Below, one piece after another: positions 18,511 through 27,110 of a DNA stretch of 64,000 bases. The translations under genes were made by a program, and so were the position numbers. The stretch is from Corallincola platygyrae (GTDB lineage Bacteria > Pseudomonadota > Gammaproteobacteria > Enterobacterales > Neiellaceae). The first letter of the stretch is position 1, and each line of letters begins with the position of its first letter. The notes beneath the pieces are model-generated. The model saw nothing but the letters and a program-made list of their open reading frames with translations. It had not been told where the DNA came from and ran no database searches. The stretch is taken from the NCBI RefSeq assembly GCF_039544265.1, contig NZ_BAABLI010000015.1, forward strand, positions 242,540 through 306,539. The letters run 5' to 3'.

Positions 18511-18945
18511 TTAGTGTTCACTCTCGCACTGTGAATGGTCAGCAAGTGCTTTAATAACAGAGCATTGATCACTCGCGCCGCTATCAGTCAGCGAAACAAT
18601 TCGCTCCAGTTCATCCTCTAGCCGCTTCAAACGTGCTAATCGAGAGCGCACAGATGCCAAATGCTGCGCTGCGATTGAGTGTGCGTTTTTGCAAGAGGCG
18701 TGAGGCTGGTGATCGAGTGAAATGAGCTCTCGTACATCATCCAGCGAAAATCCTAAATCCCTTGCATGTTTTACGAATCTCAGCCGCTGCAACTCTTGTT
18801 CAGAGTACTGGCGTTGATTCCCTTCCGAGCGACATGCCGCAGTAATAAGCCGCTGTTGTTCATAGTAACGAATCGTGGGCACTTTTACGCCGGTTGCTTT
18901 GGACATCTGCCCTATGGACATGAGTGTTGTTCTTTTCAGTTCCAT
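18511..18945 (-). CDS. MerR-family metal-responsive regulator
   Basis: About 144 residues from the ATG at 18945 (MELKRTTLMSIGQ). The winged HTH (IGQMSKATGVKVPTIRYYEQ) is classic for MerR proteins, followed by the dimerisation helix and a C-terminal part with cysteines (SCKNAH, QCSVI, QCESEH) placed as in Cd/Pb/Zn sensors such as CadR and ZntR. A longer frame reaches 19074 but would run through the operator, so the inner start is chosen. It should repress and activate the divergent promoter by DNA untwisting. It may also control the czc operon, though no matching operator was seen there. Confidence 0.9.
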   Translation of the reverse strand: MELKRTTLMSIGQMSKATGVKVPTIRYYEQQRLITAACRSEGNQRQYSEQELQRLRFVKHARDLGFSLDDVRELISLDHQPHASCKNAHSIAAQHLASVRSRLARLKRLEDELERIVSLTDSGASDQCSVIKALADHSQCESEH

Positions 18946-18968
18946 TTTGTCTTGATCAAAATAAGCGC

Positions 18969-18999
18969 TTGAACCTCTAGTTACTAGAGGTTTTAACAT
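18969..18999 (+). promoter_or_regulatory. MerR-type promoter with 19-bp spacer and palindromic operator
   Basis: TTGAAC (18969-18974) and TAACAT (18994-18999) are separated by 19 bases. The spacer region holds a near-perfect palindrome, AACCTCTAGT-T-ACTAGAGGTT, at 18972-18992. An overlong spacer with the operator inside it is the hallmark of MerR-activated promoters. It points at the 19035 gene and the regulator is encoded on the other side. Confidence 0.85.
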
Positions 19000-19034
19000 A
19001 GGCTCAACTAATGTTGAAAGCGAGGTATGCAGGC

Positions 19035-19505
19035 ATGTGGTATTCATCAAAGCTGGAGTTGAAGGTTCCGCCAATCGTCGTGATGTTTTTGACCGCCTGC
19101 CTTATGTTTTTGGCATCGAAAGTAACTGCTCAGCTTTCGTATGATGTGCTGGCAATTAAAGTGACGGGATGGTTTTTTGCTTTGGTTGGATTGATTGTCA
19201 TTGGTCGCGGCGTACAAGTTTTTCGAAACCACCAAACAACAGTCGATCCGCGAACCCCAAATGCTTCGAGTCACTTGGTGACGTCAGACATATATGGTCT
19301 AACACGGAATCCAATGTATCTGGGCATGGCACTGTGTCTACTGGGTTGGGCACTCTGTCTCGGCAGTGTAATTGCTCCGGCTTTTGTGTTTGGCTACGTT
19401 GCCTACATCACCCGATTTCAAATCTTGCCAGAAGAGCGTTTTCTTGTGAGCAAGTTTGGGCAAGCCTATGTTGCTTACATGAGGGTAGTTAAGCGCTGGG
19501 TTTGA
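19035..19505 (+). CDS. isoprenylcysteine carboxyl methyltransferase-family membrane protein
   Basis: About 156 residues with four hydrophobic segments and the ICMT/PEMT C-terminal signature (GLTRNPMYLGM, then LPEERFLVSKFGQAYVAYMRVVKRW). Bacterial members sit beside metal-efflux genes, and their substrate is unknown. The start at 19035 is preferred over 19011: the MerR-type promoter would start RNA near 19006, and a GAGG site lies 9 bases before 19035. Expression is probably metal-induced through the divergent MerR-family regulator. Confidence 0.85.
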   Translation: MWYSSKLELKVPPIVVMFLTACLMFLASKVTAQLSYDVLAIKVTGWFFALVGLIVIGRGVQVFRNHQTTVDPRTPNASSHLVTSDIYGLTRNPMYLGMALCLLGWALCLGSVIAPAFVFGYVAYITRFQILPEERFLVSKFGQAYVAYMRVVKRWV

Positions 19506-19506
19506 A

Positions 19507-19833
19507 AAAGTCGTCTTTTATTAAGTGACTCCAATGGCAGCTATCAGGCAAAGAAGCTCGATGGCAGACGCATCGGGACTGGCCGCAATTGGCACATAGC
19601 CGCTGTACGATGAAGTTAAATCTTCAACCTCATCTATACCAGACCGAGTATCAACTAATAAATCTAAAGTTCCTCTTTAGAATTTCTAAGCTCTTTGAAA
19701 TGGGCGTGATTTCTAACAACACGAAAACAGGGTGGCACCACACCCAAGTCGACAAGACATGACCGGGGGCTGTTCGATTTCACGCGTCAGGCTGCTAGAA
19801 TCTGCCGAAAACATAATATGACTTGATACTTCT
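19507..19833. other. 327-base gap before panM
   Basis: No complete gene is seen. On the minus strand, a stretch of about 50 codons ending in a stop at 19521-19523 has gene-like composition (for example LTSSYSGYVPIAA) but no start codon, so it may be the tail of a decayed gene. The gap marks the change from accessory metal-resistance genes to conserved core genes. Confidence 0.4.
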
Positions 19834-20223
19834 ATGCGTTTAACTGCTTCAACTACGTCGCTGCTGGATGGGCAGATGACATCGGATTTGGCCAAGCTAT
19901 ACAGCGCGGAGTTTTTAGAACAGGCTGAACAGCAGATCGCCACAGGCGATACTCAGTGGGTGCTGGCTAAATTTAACGGGCGCTATATTGGCGCGGGATT
20001 GTTTAATATTCAAGCAAAACAGTTGTCGGCATTGACGGTGCGGGACGTGACTCGCCGCCGAGGCGTAGGTCGACTGTTAGTGGAGTATTGTCGTCAACAG
20101 ATCCAACAAAACGCTAACGATGCAAAGCTGGAATTGCACTGGCCTGCTGTAGAAGCGGAAGTCACAGCATTTTCTGAAGCGGTTGGCGGAGAAGCTAAGG
20201 ACGAAGGTATTTGGGTTGTGTAG
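19834..20223 (+). CDS. panM: PanD maturation factor PanM/PanZ (GNAT fold)
   Basis: A 129-aa acetyltransferase-fold protein with the acetyl-CoA loop VRDVTRRRGVGRLLVE, closely resembling Escherichia coli PanZ. PanM/PanZ binds PanD proenzyme in an acetyl-CoA-dependent way, promotes its self-cleavage to active aspartate decarboxylase, and thereby links pantothenate synthesis to the CoA pool. In several gammaproteobacteria the gene sits beside rpoH, as here. It is convergent with rpoH across a shared terminator. Confidence 0.82.
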   Translation: MRLTASTTSLLDGQMTSDLAKLYSAEFLEQAEQQIATGDTQWVLAKFNGRYIGAGLFNIQAKQLSALTVRDVTRRRGVGRLLVEYCRQQIQQNANDAKLELHWPAVEAEVTAFSEAVGGEAKDEGIWVV

Positions 20224-20244
20224 CGCCATCGCCAGCTAGAAATT

Positions 20245-20271
20245 AAAAAACCGGCTAAATGCCGGTTTTTT
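20245..20271. terminator. bidirectional terminator between panM and rpoH
   Basis: Stem AACCGGC / GCCGGTT with a TAAAT loop, flanked by A-runs and T-runs, serving both convergent genes. Confidence 0.88.
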
Positions 20272-20292
20272 ACTGAGTCTTCGAAAAGAGAA

Positions 20293-21147
20293 TTACGCCA
20301 AGCTCTGCTTAAGCTTTTTCATCGCGTTCTTTTCGAGCTGTCTAACGCGCTCTGCTGAGACAGAGTACTTATCTGCCAAATCCTGCAACGTTTGTTTCTC
20401 TTCGCTTAGCCAGCGGGCCTGAAGGATATCGCGACTGCGGTCATCGAGCGTGTCGATAGCAGCTTTCAGGCGACGTGCTGAATTAGCTTCCCAGTTATCC
20501 TGTTCCAGCGTTTCAGCGAAGTCAGAGCTTTTATCTTCCAGATAAAGCGCAGGCGAGAAGCTACCTCCGGCCTGTTCGTCATCATCTGAGCTGAGCTCGA
20601 ATGCCTGGTCGTGGGAACTCATACGAGCTTCCATCTCCATCACCTCTTTGGTGCTGACACCCAGCTCCTCGGCAACGGTATTTACTTCGTCCTGGTTAAA
20701 CCAACCCAGACGCTTTTTATTCTTACGCAGGTTAAAGAACAGCTTGCGTTGTGCTTTGGTGGTGGCGATCTTAACAATACGCCAGTTACGCAGTACGTAT
20801 TCGTGGATCTCAGCTTTGATCCAATGTACGGCAAATGAGACCAAACGAACGCCTACTGTGGGGTCAAAGCGTTTGACAGCTTTCATCAAGCCAACGCTAC
20901 CTTCCTGAATCAGATCTGCCTGTGGCAGCCCGTAGCCAGCGTACCCTTTCGCGACGTGAACAACGAAACGCAGGTGGGACATAATCAACTGGCGGGCAGC
21001 AGACAGGTCACCCTCTTGCTGCAGGCGTTCAGCCAGATCCCGCTCCTCCTCAGGGGTGAGCATGGGAATGTTGTTGACCATACGCACATAGGACTCGATA
21101 TTGCCCGGCTGTACGGTTAACGCCATTGACTGTGTTGATGTTGTCAT
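20293..21147 (-). CDS. rpoH: RNA polymerase sigma-32 (heat-shock sigma factor)
   Basis: A 284-aa sigma-70-family factor. Region 2 (EGSVGLMKAVKRFDP, VHWIKAEIHEYVLRNW), the RpoH box (QRKLFFNLRKNKKRL) and a region 4 HTH (TLQDLADKYSVSAERVRQLEKNAMKKL) are all visible. It directs transcription of heat-shock genes. It lies downstream of ftsX in the conserved ftsY-ftsE-ftsX-rpoH order, with a 186-base gap that should carry its own promoters. Confidence 0.98.
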   Translation of the reverse strand: MTTSTQSMALTVQPGNIESYVRMVNNIPMLTPEEERDLAERLQQEGDLSAARQLIMSHLRFVVHVAKGYAGYGLPQADLIQEGSVGLMKAVKRFDPTVGVRLVSFAVHWIKAEIHEYVLRNWRIVKIATTKAQRKLFFNLRKNKKRLGWFNQDEVNTVAEELGVSTKEVMEMEARMSSHDQAFELSSDDDEQAGGSFSPALYLEDKSSDFAETLEQDNWEANSARRLKAAIDTLDDRSRDILQARWLSEEKQTLQDLADKYSVSAERVRQLEKNAMKKLKQSLA

Positions 21148-21333
21148 GAATACCTCTCTTTAACGCATCCTGCTGAGGTGTGTCTTACGTCACCGGTCGC
21201 AGGAGAGATCGAATTTTGATCCATTCGATGAGACCCGTCAACCGGCAAAAAAGTTTCAATATGTGATGAAACACTGCTTAATGAAAGTCGTGCCGGGCAT
21301 AGCTCACACCACGACCAAAGGTTATTCAATCAG

Positions 21334-22317
21334 TTAAGCTGGCTCGATAAGGGCAATATGTCGTTTGACTGAGATATACGCGCCACATAACCCAAGAAAT
21401 GAGGACAAAAATAGCAAGAACAAGGCTTCGGCCAGATTTATACCCATTAGTTGGAAGCTACTTTGATAGAGACCCGAAAGGTAACTGATGGCGTCAGTCA
21501 GCCACCAGATAATCAGGCTGATGGCGACCCATGAGATCATCGCACCGACGATGCCATACCAAAGACCCGCATATAAAAACGGGCGTTGAATAAATCCATC
21601 GGTTGCGCCAACCAACTTCATCACTTCGATCTCTTCCTTGCGAGAAAGGATGGCAAGGCGGATGGTATTACCCACAATCAGCACCACAGACACCAGTAAC
21701 AAGGTCGCCAGGGCACCAAATGAATCCTGGATTAGCGCAATAATGGCGTCCAATCGCTCCAGCCAGTCAATATCCATCTTGCCCATATCGACTTCGCGTG
21801 CGGATTCCAACTTATCCAGTAATGCTCGAGCCTCACGCGGGCCTCGGTTCTCTTCCGTAGGTAGCACCACGACCACCGCAGGTAAGGGGTTCCGATCCAG
21901 ATAGGCTAGGGCATCCCCAAAACCTGATTGCACTTTGAAATCATCCAGTCCCTGTTCGGGTGAAACCAAACGTACAGATTCGACTTCTGGGTGTAACCCA
22001 ATGCGGTGACTAAAAGCACGTTGTACTTCTGGTGACAGGTCCTGACGCAGGAACAAGCTGATCTCAGCTGCGTTTTGCCATGCGCTACTGACTGCAACCG
22101 CATTCTTTTGCAATACGTAGAGGGCAGCAGGCAAAGAGAGGCTAAGCCCCAGTACCGCCATGGTCATCAGTGAAGCGATCGGCGTGCGCCAAAGGTCGCC
22201 CAGCGCTGCAACAGAGTGGCGCAGGTGATTAGTAAAGAATGCTCGGATCTTGCCACTCAGCGGAAGCTTGGGTTTAAGGCTGTTGGCGTCGGGGCGGTCT
22301 TTAAATAGCAGGCTCAT
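21334..22317 (-). CDS. ftsX: cell division ABC permease FtsX
   Basis: A 327-aa membrane protein with a cytoplasmic N-terminus, TM1 near residues 50-70, a periplasmic loop (about 75-190) and three C-terminal TM segments. FtsX works with FtsE to activate septal peptidoglycan hydrolases through EnvC-type partners. Its start overlaps the ftsE stop by an ATGA junction (22314-22317). Confidence 0.97.
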   Translation of the reverse strand: MSLLFKDRPDANSLKPKLPLSGKIRAFFTNHLRHSVAALGDLWRTPIASLMTMAVLGLSLSLPAALYVLQKNAVAVSSAWQNAAEISLFLRQDLSPEVQRAFSHRIGLHPEVESVRLVSPEQGLDDFKVQSGFGDALAYLDRNPLPAVVVVLPTEENRGPREARALLDKLESAREVDMGKMDIDWLERLDAIIALIQDSFGALATLLLVSVVLIVGNTIRLAILSRKEEIEVMKLVGATDGFIQRPFLYAGLWYGIVGAMISWVAISLIIWWLTDAISYLSGLYQSSFQLMGINLAEALFLLFLSSFLGLCGAYISVKRHIALIEPA

Positions 22318-23003
22318 AACAGCTCACCTCTGTCATGTTGCAACAGCCCGTCATTTATCATCTGGCCTTTGCGAAGCGTCAGGGTGCGGTACTTCATGCG
22401 AGCAATCAGGCCCAGGTCATGGGTGGCGATCAGTACGGCCACATCCACTCGATTAAACTCTTCAAACAGTTTTAAAATCTCAACTGAGAGCTCTGGGTCG
22501 AGATTACCTGTGGGCTCATCAGCAAGCAGAATAGGAGGCTTGTTTACAATCGCCCGGGCGATGCCAACCCGTTGTTGTTCACCGCCCGAGAGCTGCATCG
22601 GGTAGTGATTGATCTTGTTGAGCAGGCCGACCTTATCCAGTGCCGCTGAAACTCGGCGTTTTATCTCTTTGTGTGAATAACCTTCGATAACCAGAGGCAG
22701 GGCGACATTGTCCAGTACGCTGCGGTCAGTCAGCAGGCGGTGGTCCTGAAAGATAATCCCGATATCGCGACGAACCAGAGGTATTTGGCGTTTCTTAACC
22801 CGGGCCAGGCTATGGCCGTTGATAAAGATCTGGCCATTGGTAGGTTTTTCCAGCAGCGCAATCAGCTTGAGCAACGTACTTTTGCCAGCACCAGAATGAC
22901 CCGTAAGGAAACCCATCTCCCCTTTTTTGAGGTGAAAGCTGACATCTTTAATGGCGTGATGCCCACCAGGGTAGAGCTTGTTTACATGGTCAAACCGGAT
23001 CAT
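22314..23003 (-). CDS. ftsE: cell division ABC ATPase FtsE
   Basis: A 229-aa ABC ATPase with Walker A GHSGAGKST, the signature LSGGEQQR, Walker B PPILLADEP and the H-loop ATHD. It forms the FtsEX complex at the division septum. It lies 19 bases after ftsY and overlaps ftsX. Confidence 0.98.
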   Translation of the reverse strand: MIRFDHVNKLYPGGHHAIKDVSFHLKKGEMGFLTGHSGAGKSTLLKLIALLEKPTNGQIFINGHSLARVKKRQIPLVRRDIGIIFQDHRLLTDRSVLDNVALPLVIEGYSHKEIKRRVSAALDKVGLLNKINHYPMQLSGGEQQRVGIARAIVNKPPILLADEPTGNLDPELSVEILKLFEEFNRVDVAVLIATHDLGLIARMKYRTLTLRKGQMINDGLLQHDRGELL

Positions 23004-23022
23004 GGCTGTATTGGGTCCGTGG

Positions 23023-24234
23023 CTACTCTTCTTCGCTAAATAGCGCGTCTACGAATTCATCAGCATTGAATGTTCGCAGATCTTCGATCCCTTCGCCGAT
23101 ACCAATGTAACGAATTGGGATCCCGAGCTTGTTTGCGACCGCAAAAATGACACCGCCTTTGGCTGTACCGTCGAGTTTGGTCAGAGTGATGCCTGAAAGT
23201 CCGACCGCTTCGTTAAATAGTTCCGCCTGGCTGATGGCGTTCTGGCCGGTACCTGCATCAATGGTGAGCATCACTTCGTGTGGTGCATTCGGGTCTAGCT
23301 TCTTCATCACACGGACGATTTTTTTCAGCTCTTCCATCAGGTGCGCTTTGTTTTGCAGGCGACCTGCGGTGTCGGCAATCAACACGTCAACGTTGCGTGC
23401 GCGAGCAGCTTCCAGTGCATCAAAGATTACCGAGGCTGAGTCGGCACCGGTATGTTGTGCAACCACTGGGATCTCGTTGCGTTCGCCCCATACCTGCAAC
23501 TGTTCTACGGCGGCGGCACGGAAAGTATCACCCGCTGCCAGCATCACTTTTTTGCCCTGGGCCTGGAACTGTTTGGCCAGCTTACCAATGGTGGTGGTTT
23601 TACCGACGCCGTTCACGCCCACCATCAGGATCACAAATGGGCCATCACTGCTGTCTGTGCCCAGTGGTGAATCTACTTCGTTGAGCAGGGTAGCCATCTC
23701 TTGCTTCAGCAGGCTCAATAGCGCCTCGCCATCTTTCAGCTGCTTGCGATCCGCTTGCTCAGTCAATGAGTCAATGATTTTCATGGTGGTGTCGACGCCT
23801 ACGTCGGCCATTAGCAACTGGGTTTCTAACTCTTCAAACAGCTCATCATCGATTTTTTTGCCCAGAAACAGATTAGCGAAGCTGCTACCAATCTGTGTGC
23901 GGGTTCGCATCAGGCCACGTTTCAGGCGGCTAAAGAAACTTTCACGCTTAGGCTTTTCCTGTACTTCAGGCTGGGGTGCAGGTTGCTCTGTGGCAGGTGT
24001 GTCTGCAGCATCATTTGCATCGTCATTGTCTGAGGCGTCTTGCACCTGTGCTTGTTCCACAGGTGTTTCTGCTATAGGCGCAGGCTGAGTATTGGCGCTA
24101 CTTTCCTCGGGAATTGGCTCCGCAGTGGAAGATTCCGACGCTTCTTCTGAGGGGAGTGTCTCAACTTCGCTTTGCTCTGATTTAGATTTCTCTTTACCAA
24201 ACCAGGACAAAAAGCCCTTTTTCTTTTCTGCCAT
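23023..24234 (-). CDS. ftsY: signal recognition particle receptor FtsY
   Basis: A 403-aa SRP GTPase. The first about 95 residues form the acidic, low-complexity A domain (many E, A, P). The N and G domains follow, with G1 GVNGVGKTT, DTFRAAA, DTAGR and TKLDGTAKGG. It docks SRP-ribosome complexes at the inner membrane. It is the first gene of the ftsYEX unit and divergent from rsmD. Confidence 0.98.
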   Translation of the reverse strand: MAEKKKGFLSWFGKEKSKSEQSEVETLPSEEASESSTAEPIPEESSANTQPAPIAETPVEQAQVQDASDNDDANDAADTPATEQPAPQPEVQEKPKRESFFSRLKRGLMRTRTQIGSSFANLFLGKKIDDELFEELETQLLMADVGVDTTMKIIDSLTEQADRKQLKDGEALLSLLKQEMATLLNEVDSPLGTDSSDGPFVILMVGVNGVGKTTTIGKLAKQFQAQGKKVMLAAGDTFRAAAVEQLQVWGERNEIPVVAQHTGADSASVIFDALEAARARNVDVLIADTAGRLQNKAHLMEELKKIVRVMKKLDPNAPHEVMLTIDAGTGQNAISQAELFNEAVGLSGITLTKLDGTAKGGVIFAVANKLGIPIRYIGIGEGIEDLRTFNADEFVDALFSEEE

Positions 24235-24359
24235 GTTCTAACTCTGACTTACCGAGGTTATATGATGGGGAGTACGGGTAACCGAATTGCATTAGTTGGC
24301 GTTACGCCACCAGCACTCTAAAATGCGCCGTGATATTAACATAATAAGCGTGGTAAACG

Positions 24360-24941
24360 ATGGCAAAACGACCAAATCGTGGTTCCAGTGGCCAGATCCG
24401 AATTATCGGCGGTCAATGGCGTGGTCGAAAGCTGCCTGTACTGGATAGTGAAGGCTTAAGGCCCACGACTGATCGGGTAAAAGAGACCCTGTTTAACTGG
24501 TTGATGCATGATGTTCGAGGCGCTCGCTGCCTGGACCTGTTTGCCGGTAGCGGCGGTCTGGGTTTTGAGTGTTTATCTCGCTTTGCCGATTCGGTGCTTT
24601 TTCTGGAAAAAGACAGTAAAGCTGCGCAACAGATTAAAACCAATCTATCCACGCTTTCAGCGGACACAGGCGAAGTTAAGTGCGCCGATGCGCTGCAGCT
24701 ACTAAAACAACCACCGACACAGCCGTATGACCTTGTTTTCATCGATCCACCATTTAGAAAGGGGCTGCTTGAACAGGTCCTTCAGGGTTTGGCTGCGCCC
24801 GGCTGGCTAAAAGCTGGCAGCCAGATCTACATCGAGTCGGAGAAAGAGTTGCCGTTACCGCCGTTGCCACCAAACTGGCACCTGCACCGAGAGAAAACTG
24901 CGGGGCAGGTTGTTTATCGATTGTTTGAAATAGAGGCATAA
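24360..24941 (+). CDS. rsmD: 16S rRNA (guanine966-N2)-methyltransferase
   Basis: A 193-aa class I methyltransferase. It has the SAM motif CLDLFAGSGGLGFE and the catalytic DLVFIDPPF (an NPPY-type DPPF) of the RsmD/YhhF family. It methylates G966 of 16S rRNA. The divergent position relative to ftsY is conserved in gammaproteobacteria. Confidence 0.96.
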   Translation: MAKRPNRGSSGQIRIIGGQWRGRKLPVLDSEGLRPTTDRVKETLFNWLMHDVRGARCLDLFAGSGGLGFECLSRFADSVLFLEKDSKAAQQIKTNLSTLSADTGEVKCADALQLLKQPPTQPYDLVFIDPPFRKGLLEQVLQGLAAPGWLKAGSQIYIESEKELPLPPLPPNWHLHREKTAGQVVYRLFEIEA

Positions 24942-24972
24942 CCGTTAGGTTTGCAGTAGCAGGAGTGGTCAG

Positions 24973-25260
24973 GTGTTTTATAAAGTGATGTTGCCTATTG
25001 GATACTTGGTCATGCTGAGTGTTTGGGGAGTGTTAATCGGCAACTTTATTCAGCCGTTTGCGGGTGATCTTGCCTTCATCCTCTATCTGGTGGCTGGACT
25101 GGTGGTGATGATGCACCTGATCCAGTTGGCGGTATTCAAAGGCACCATGGGCGCGAGGTTGATACTGGGTTGGCCCGGTATAATAGAGATCCTGTTGTTT
25201 GGTGTGTTCGCGTTGTGGCGGCGCTGGCAAAAAGTGTTGGCCGAGCAGGCGCCACGATAA
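24973..25260 (+). CDS. DUF1145 membrane protein (YhhL-like)
   Basis: A 95-aa protein with two or three hydrophobic segments that ends in a basic tail (WRRWQKVLAEQ). In Escherichia coli the homologue yhhL also follows rsmD. Function is unknown. The start is a GTG with an AGGAG site about 10 bases upstream. Its stop is 5 bases from the convergent end of the GGDEF/EAL gene. Confidence 0.85.
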   Translation: MFYKVMLPIGYLVMLSVWGVLIGNFIQPFAGDLAFILYLVAGLVVMMHLIQLAVFKGTMGARLILGWPGIIEILLFGVFALWRRWQKVLAEQAPR

Positions 25261-25265
25261 CCATC

Positions 25266-27110
25266 TTAAGCGGAACACACCTCTGATGGTGTTGTTGCTG
25301 TTGCCGCCTCCAACTTGTTAAAGCCCGCTTTCAGCAGTGCCGCGGCCTCCTCGGCAGGCATCGGCCTCGCATACAGAAAACCTTGTAATCTCTGACATCC
25401 CGCTTGTTTTAGCAGGCGGGTCTGCTCATCCGTTTCGACACCTTCCGCCAGTACATCCAGTTTTAGCGATGTCGCCATGGCAATGATGGCATTGACGATA
25501 GCCCGGTCTTCGGCGCTTTCTTCGATATCGCGGACAAAGGAGCGATCAATTTTAACTTGGTCAATGGGTAAGCGCTTCAGATAACTGAGCGACGAATAGC
25601 CTGTACCAAAGTCATCGACGGAAATACTGGCCCCCATAGCCTTGAGCTTGTTCAGTCGTACCGTATTTTCTTCAACATCTCTCATCACCACACTTTCTGT
25701 CATCTCGAGCTCTAGTTGAGATGGCGGTAAGCCGGTCATGCTCAGAGCCTTTTGGATCTGTTCGACCAGATCGTCCTGTTTGAAGTTGAGTGCTGACACG
25801 TTGACGGCCACAGGGATCTCTATACCCAGCGTCTGTTGCCACTCGACGGCTTGGGCACATGCAGTTTTCAGCACCCAGTGGTCGATATCGATGATTAGCC
25901 CAGATTCTTCGGCCAGAGGAATAAACTCGGCGGGTGATACCATACCTCGCTCAGGATTCTCCCACCTGACCAGTGCCTCAACGCCAATAAACTCGCGTTT
26001 TTCGACATCGACTTTTGGCTGGTAAAGTACCCTTAGTTCCTGATTTTCAATCGCCTTACGTAATTCGTTCTCCATGCGCAGGCGTTGTAATGCCTTGGCA
26101 TTCATCTCGTTGCTGTAGAACTGAAAACAGCCTCGCCCTGCGTCTTTTGCGCTGTACATGGCGGTATCGGCATTTTTCAGCAATGTCTCAATCTCTTCGC
26201 CGTCGTCGGGGTAAACGGCGATACCAATGCTTGGTGTCACCATCACTTCATAATTGTCTACCAACATTGGCTGAGAAACGCTTTCAATAACACGGTTAGC
26301 GACACGGGCTATGTCGGCATTGTGACTGACATCGGTAAGGCAGATGGTAAATTCATCCCCCCCCAGGCGGGCTAACTCCAGCTCTTCATTAGTAGCACTG
26401 ACACCATGGTTTCTGGAGACGTAATCGTTTGGCCTCAACGTGTTCTTAAGCTGGTCTGACACCTTTGTCAGTAGTTTGTCGCCAAAGGCGTGTCCTAGGG
26501 TGTCGTTAAAGCGTTTAAATTGGTCCAGATCGATGAAAAGCAGTGCTGCTTTTTTCTTGTCTCTTTTAGCTTGGGAGATGCCTCGAGCCAGGTATTCATT
26601 AAACATCTGGCGATTAGGTAGATCGGTCAGCTCATCGTAATAAGCCAGGTACCTGAGCTTCTCTTCGTTCGACTTCAACCGCTCCTCGTTGCTCTTGAGC
26701 TCACGAAACGCCTTACTTGCTCTCAACATGTAGCGAACACGTTGGCCGAGGATCTGCCAGGTGATGGGTTTGGCCAGGAAGTCTGTGGCGCCACTTTCGT
26801 AGGCCTTGTTAATCGAACTGATATCGTCAGAGGAGGTGACCATCACTATGGGCAGGTCGCCCCCCGTTGTTTCCTGGCGGATATGTTCACACACCTCATA
26901 TCCAGAAAGATAAGGCATGCTTACGTCAAGCAGTACCATGTCAGGGAAGTGCTCTTGAAACTTTTCCAGCGCTTCACGGCCGTCACCCGCTTCAATAACG
27001 TCAATACCTTCACGTGAGAGGGTTTCTCTCATCATCAAGCGAATGGTGATGTCATCATCACATACTAGTACGACGGGTTTCTCTGACATTTTTATACTCG
27101 GCGAATGCAT
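25266..27110 (-). CDS. response regulator with GGDEF and EAL domains
   Basis: A 614-aa protein in the order receiver (about 12-130, phosphorylated D62 in LLDVSMP), GGDEF (motif at 250-254, intact) and EAL (E378-A-L, then NVSALNF, ETESVVM-like segment, DDFGTGYSSL and AEGVET, all intact). Both c-di-GMP synthesis and breakdown are possible; the net activity is not readable. The start ATG follows the stop of the hybrid kinase directly (TAAATG), so the two are coupled, and an inner ATG (MSEKPVVL) is also possible. The kinase upstream is the natural phosphodonor, through its Hpt domain. Confidence 0.93.
   Translation of the reverse strand: MHSPSIKMSEKPVVLVCDDDITIRLMMRETLSREGIDVIEAGDGREALEKFQEHFPDMVLLDVSMPYLSGYEVCEHIRQETTGGDLPIVMVTSSDDISSINKAYESGATDFLAKPITWQILGQRVRYMLRASKAFRELKSNEERLKSNEEKLRYLAYYDELTDLPNRQMFNEYLARGISQAKRDKKKAALLFIDLDQFKRFNDTLGHAFGDKLLTKVSDQLKNTLRPNDYVSRNHGVSATNEELELARLGGDEFTICLTDVSHNADIARVANRVIESVSQPMLVDNYEVMVTPSIGIAVYPDDGEEIETLLKNADTAMYSAKDAGRGCFQFYSNEMNAKALQRLRMENELRKAIENQELRVLYQPKVDVEKREFIGVEALVRWENPERGMVSPAEFIPLAEESGLIIDIDHWVLKTACAQAVEWQQTLGIEIPVAVNVSALNFKQDDLVEQIQKALSMTGLPPSQLELEMTESVVMRDVEENTVRLNKLKAMGASISVDDFGTGYSSLSYLKRLPIDQVKIDRSFVRDIEESAEDRAIVNAIIAMATSLKLDVLAEGVETDEQTRLLKQAGCQRLQGFLYARPMPAEEAAALLKAGFNKLEAATATTPSEVCSA

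Noticed and set aside
19521..19660. Minus-strand stretch of about 50 gene-like codons
   Set aside because: No start codon in frame and no family; at most a remnant.
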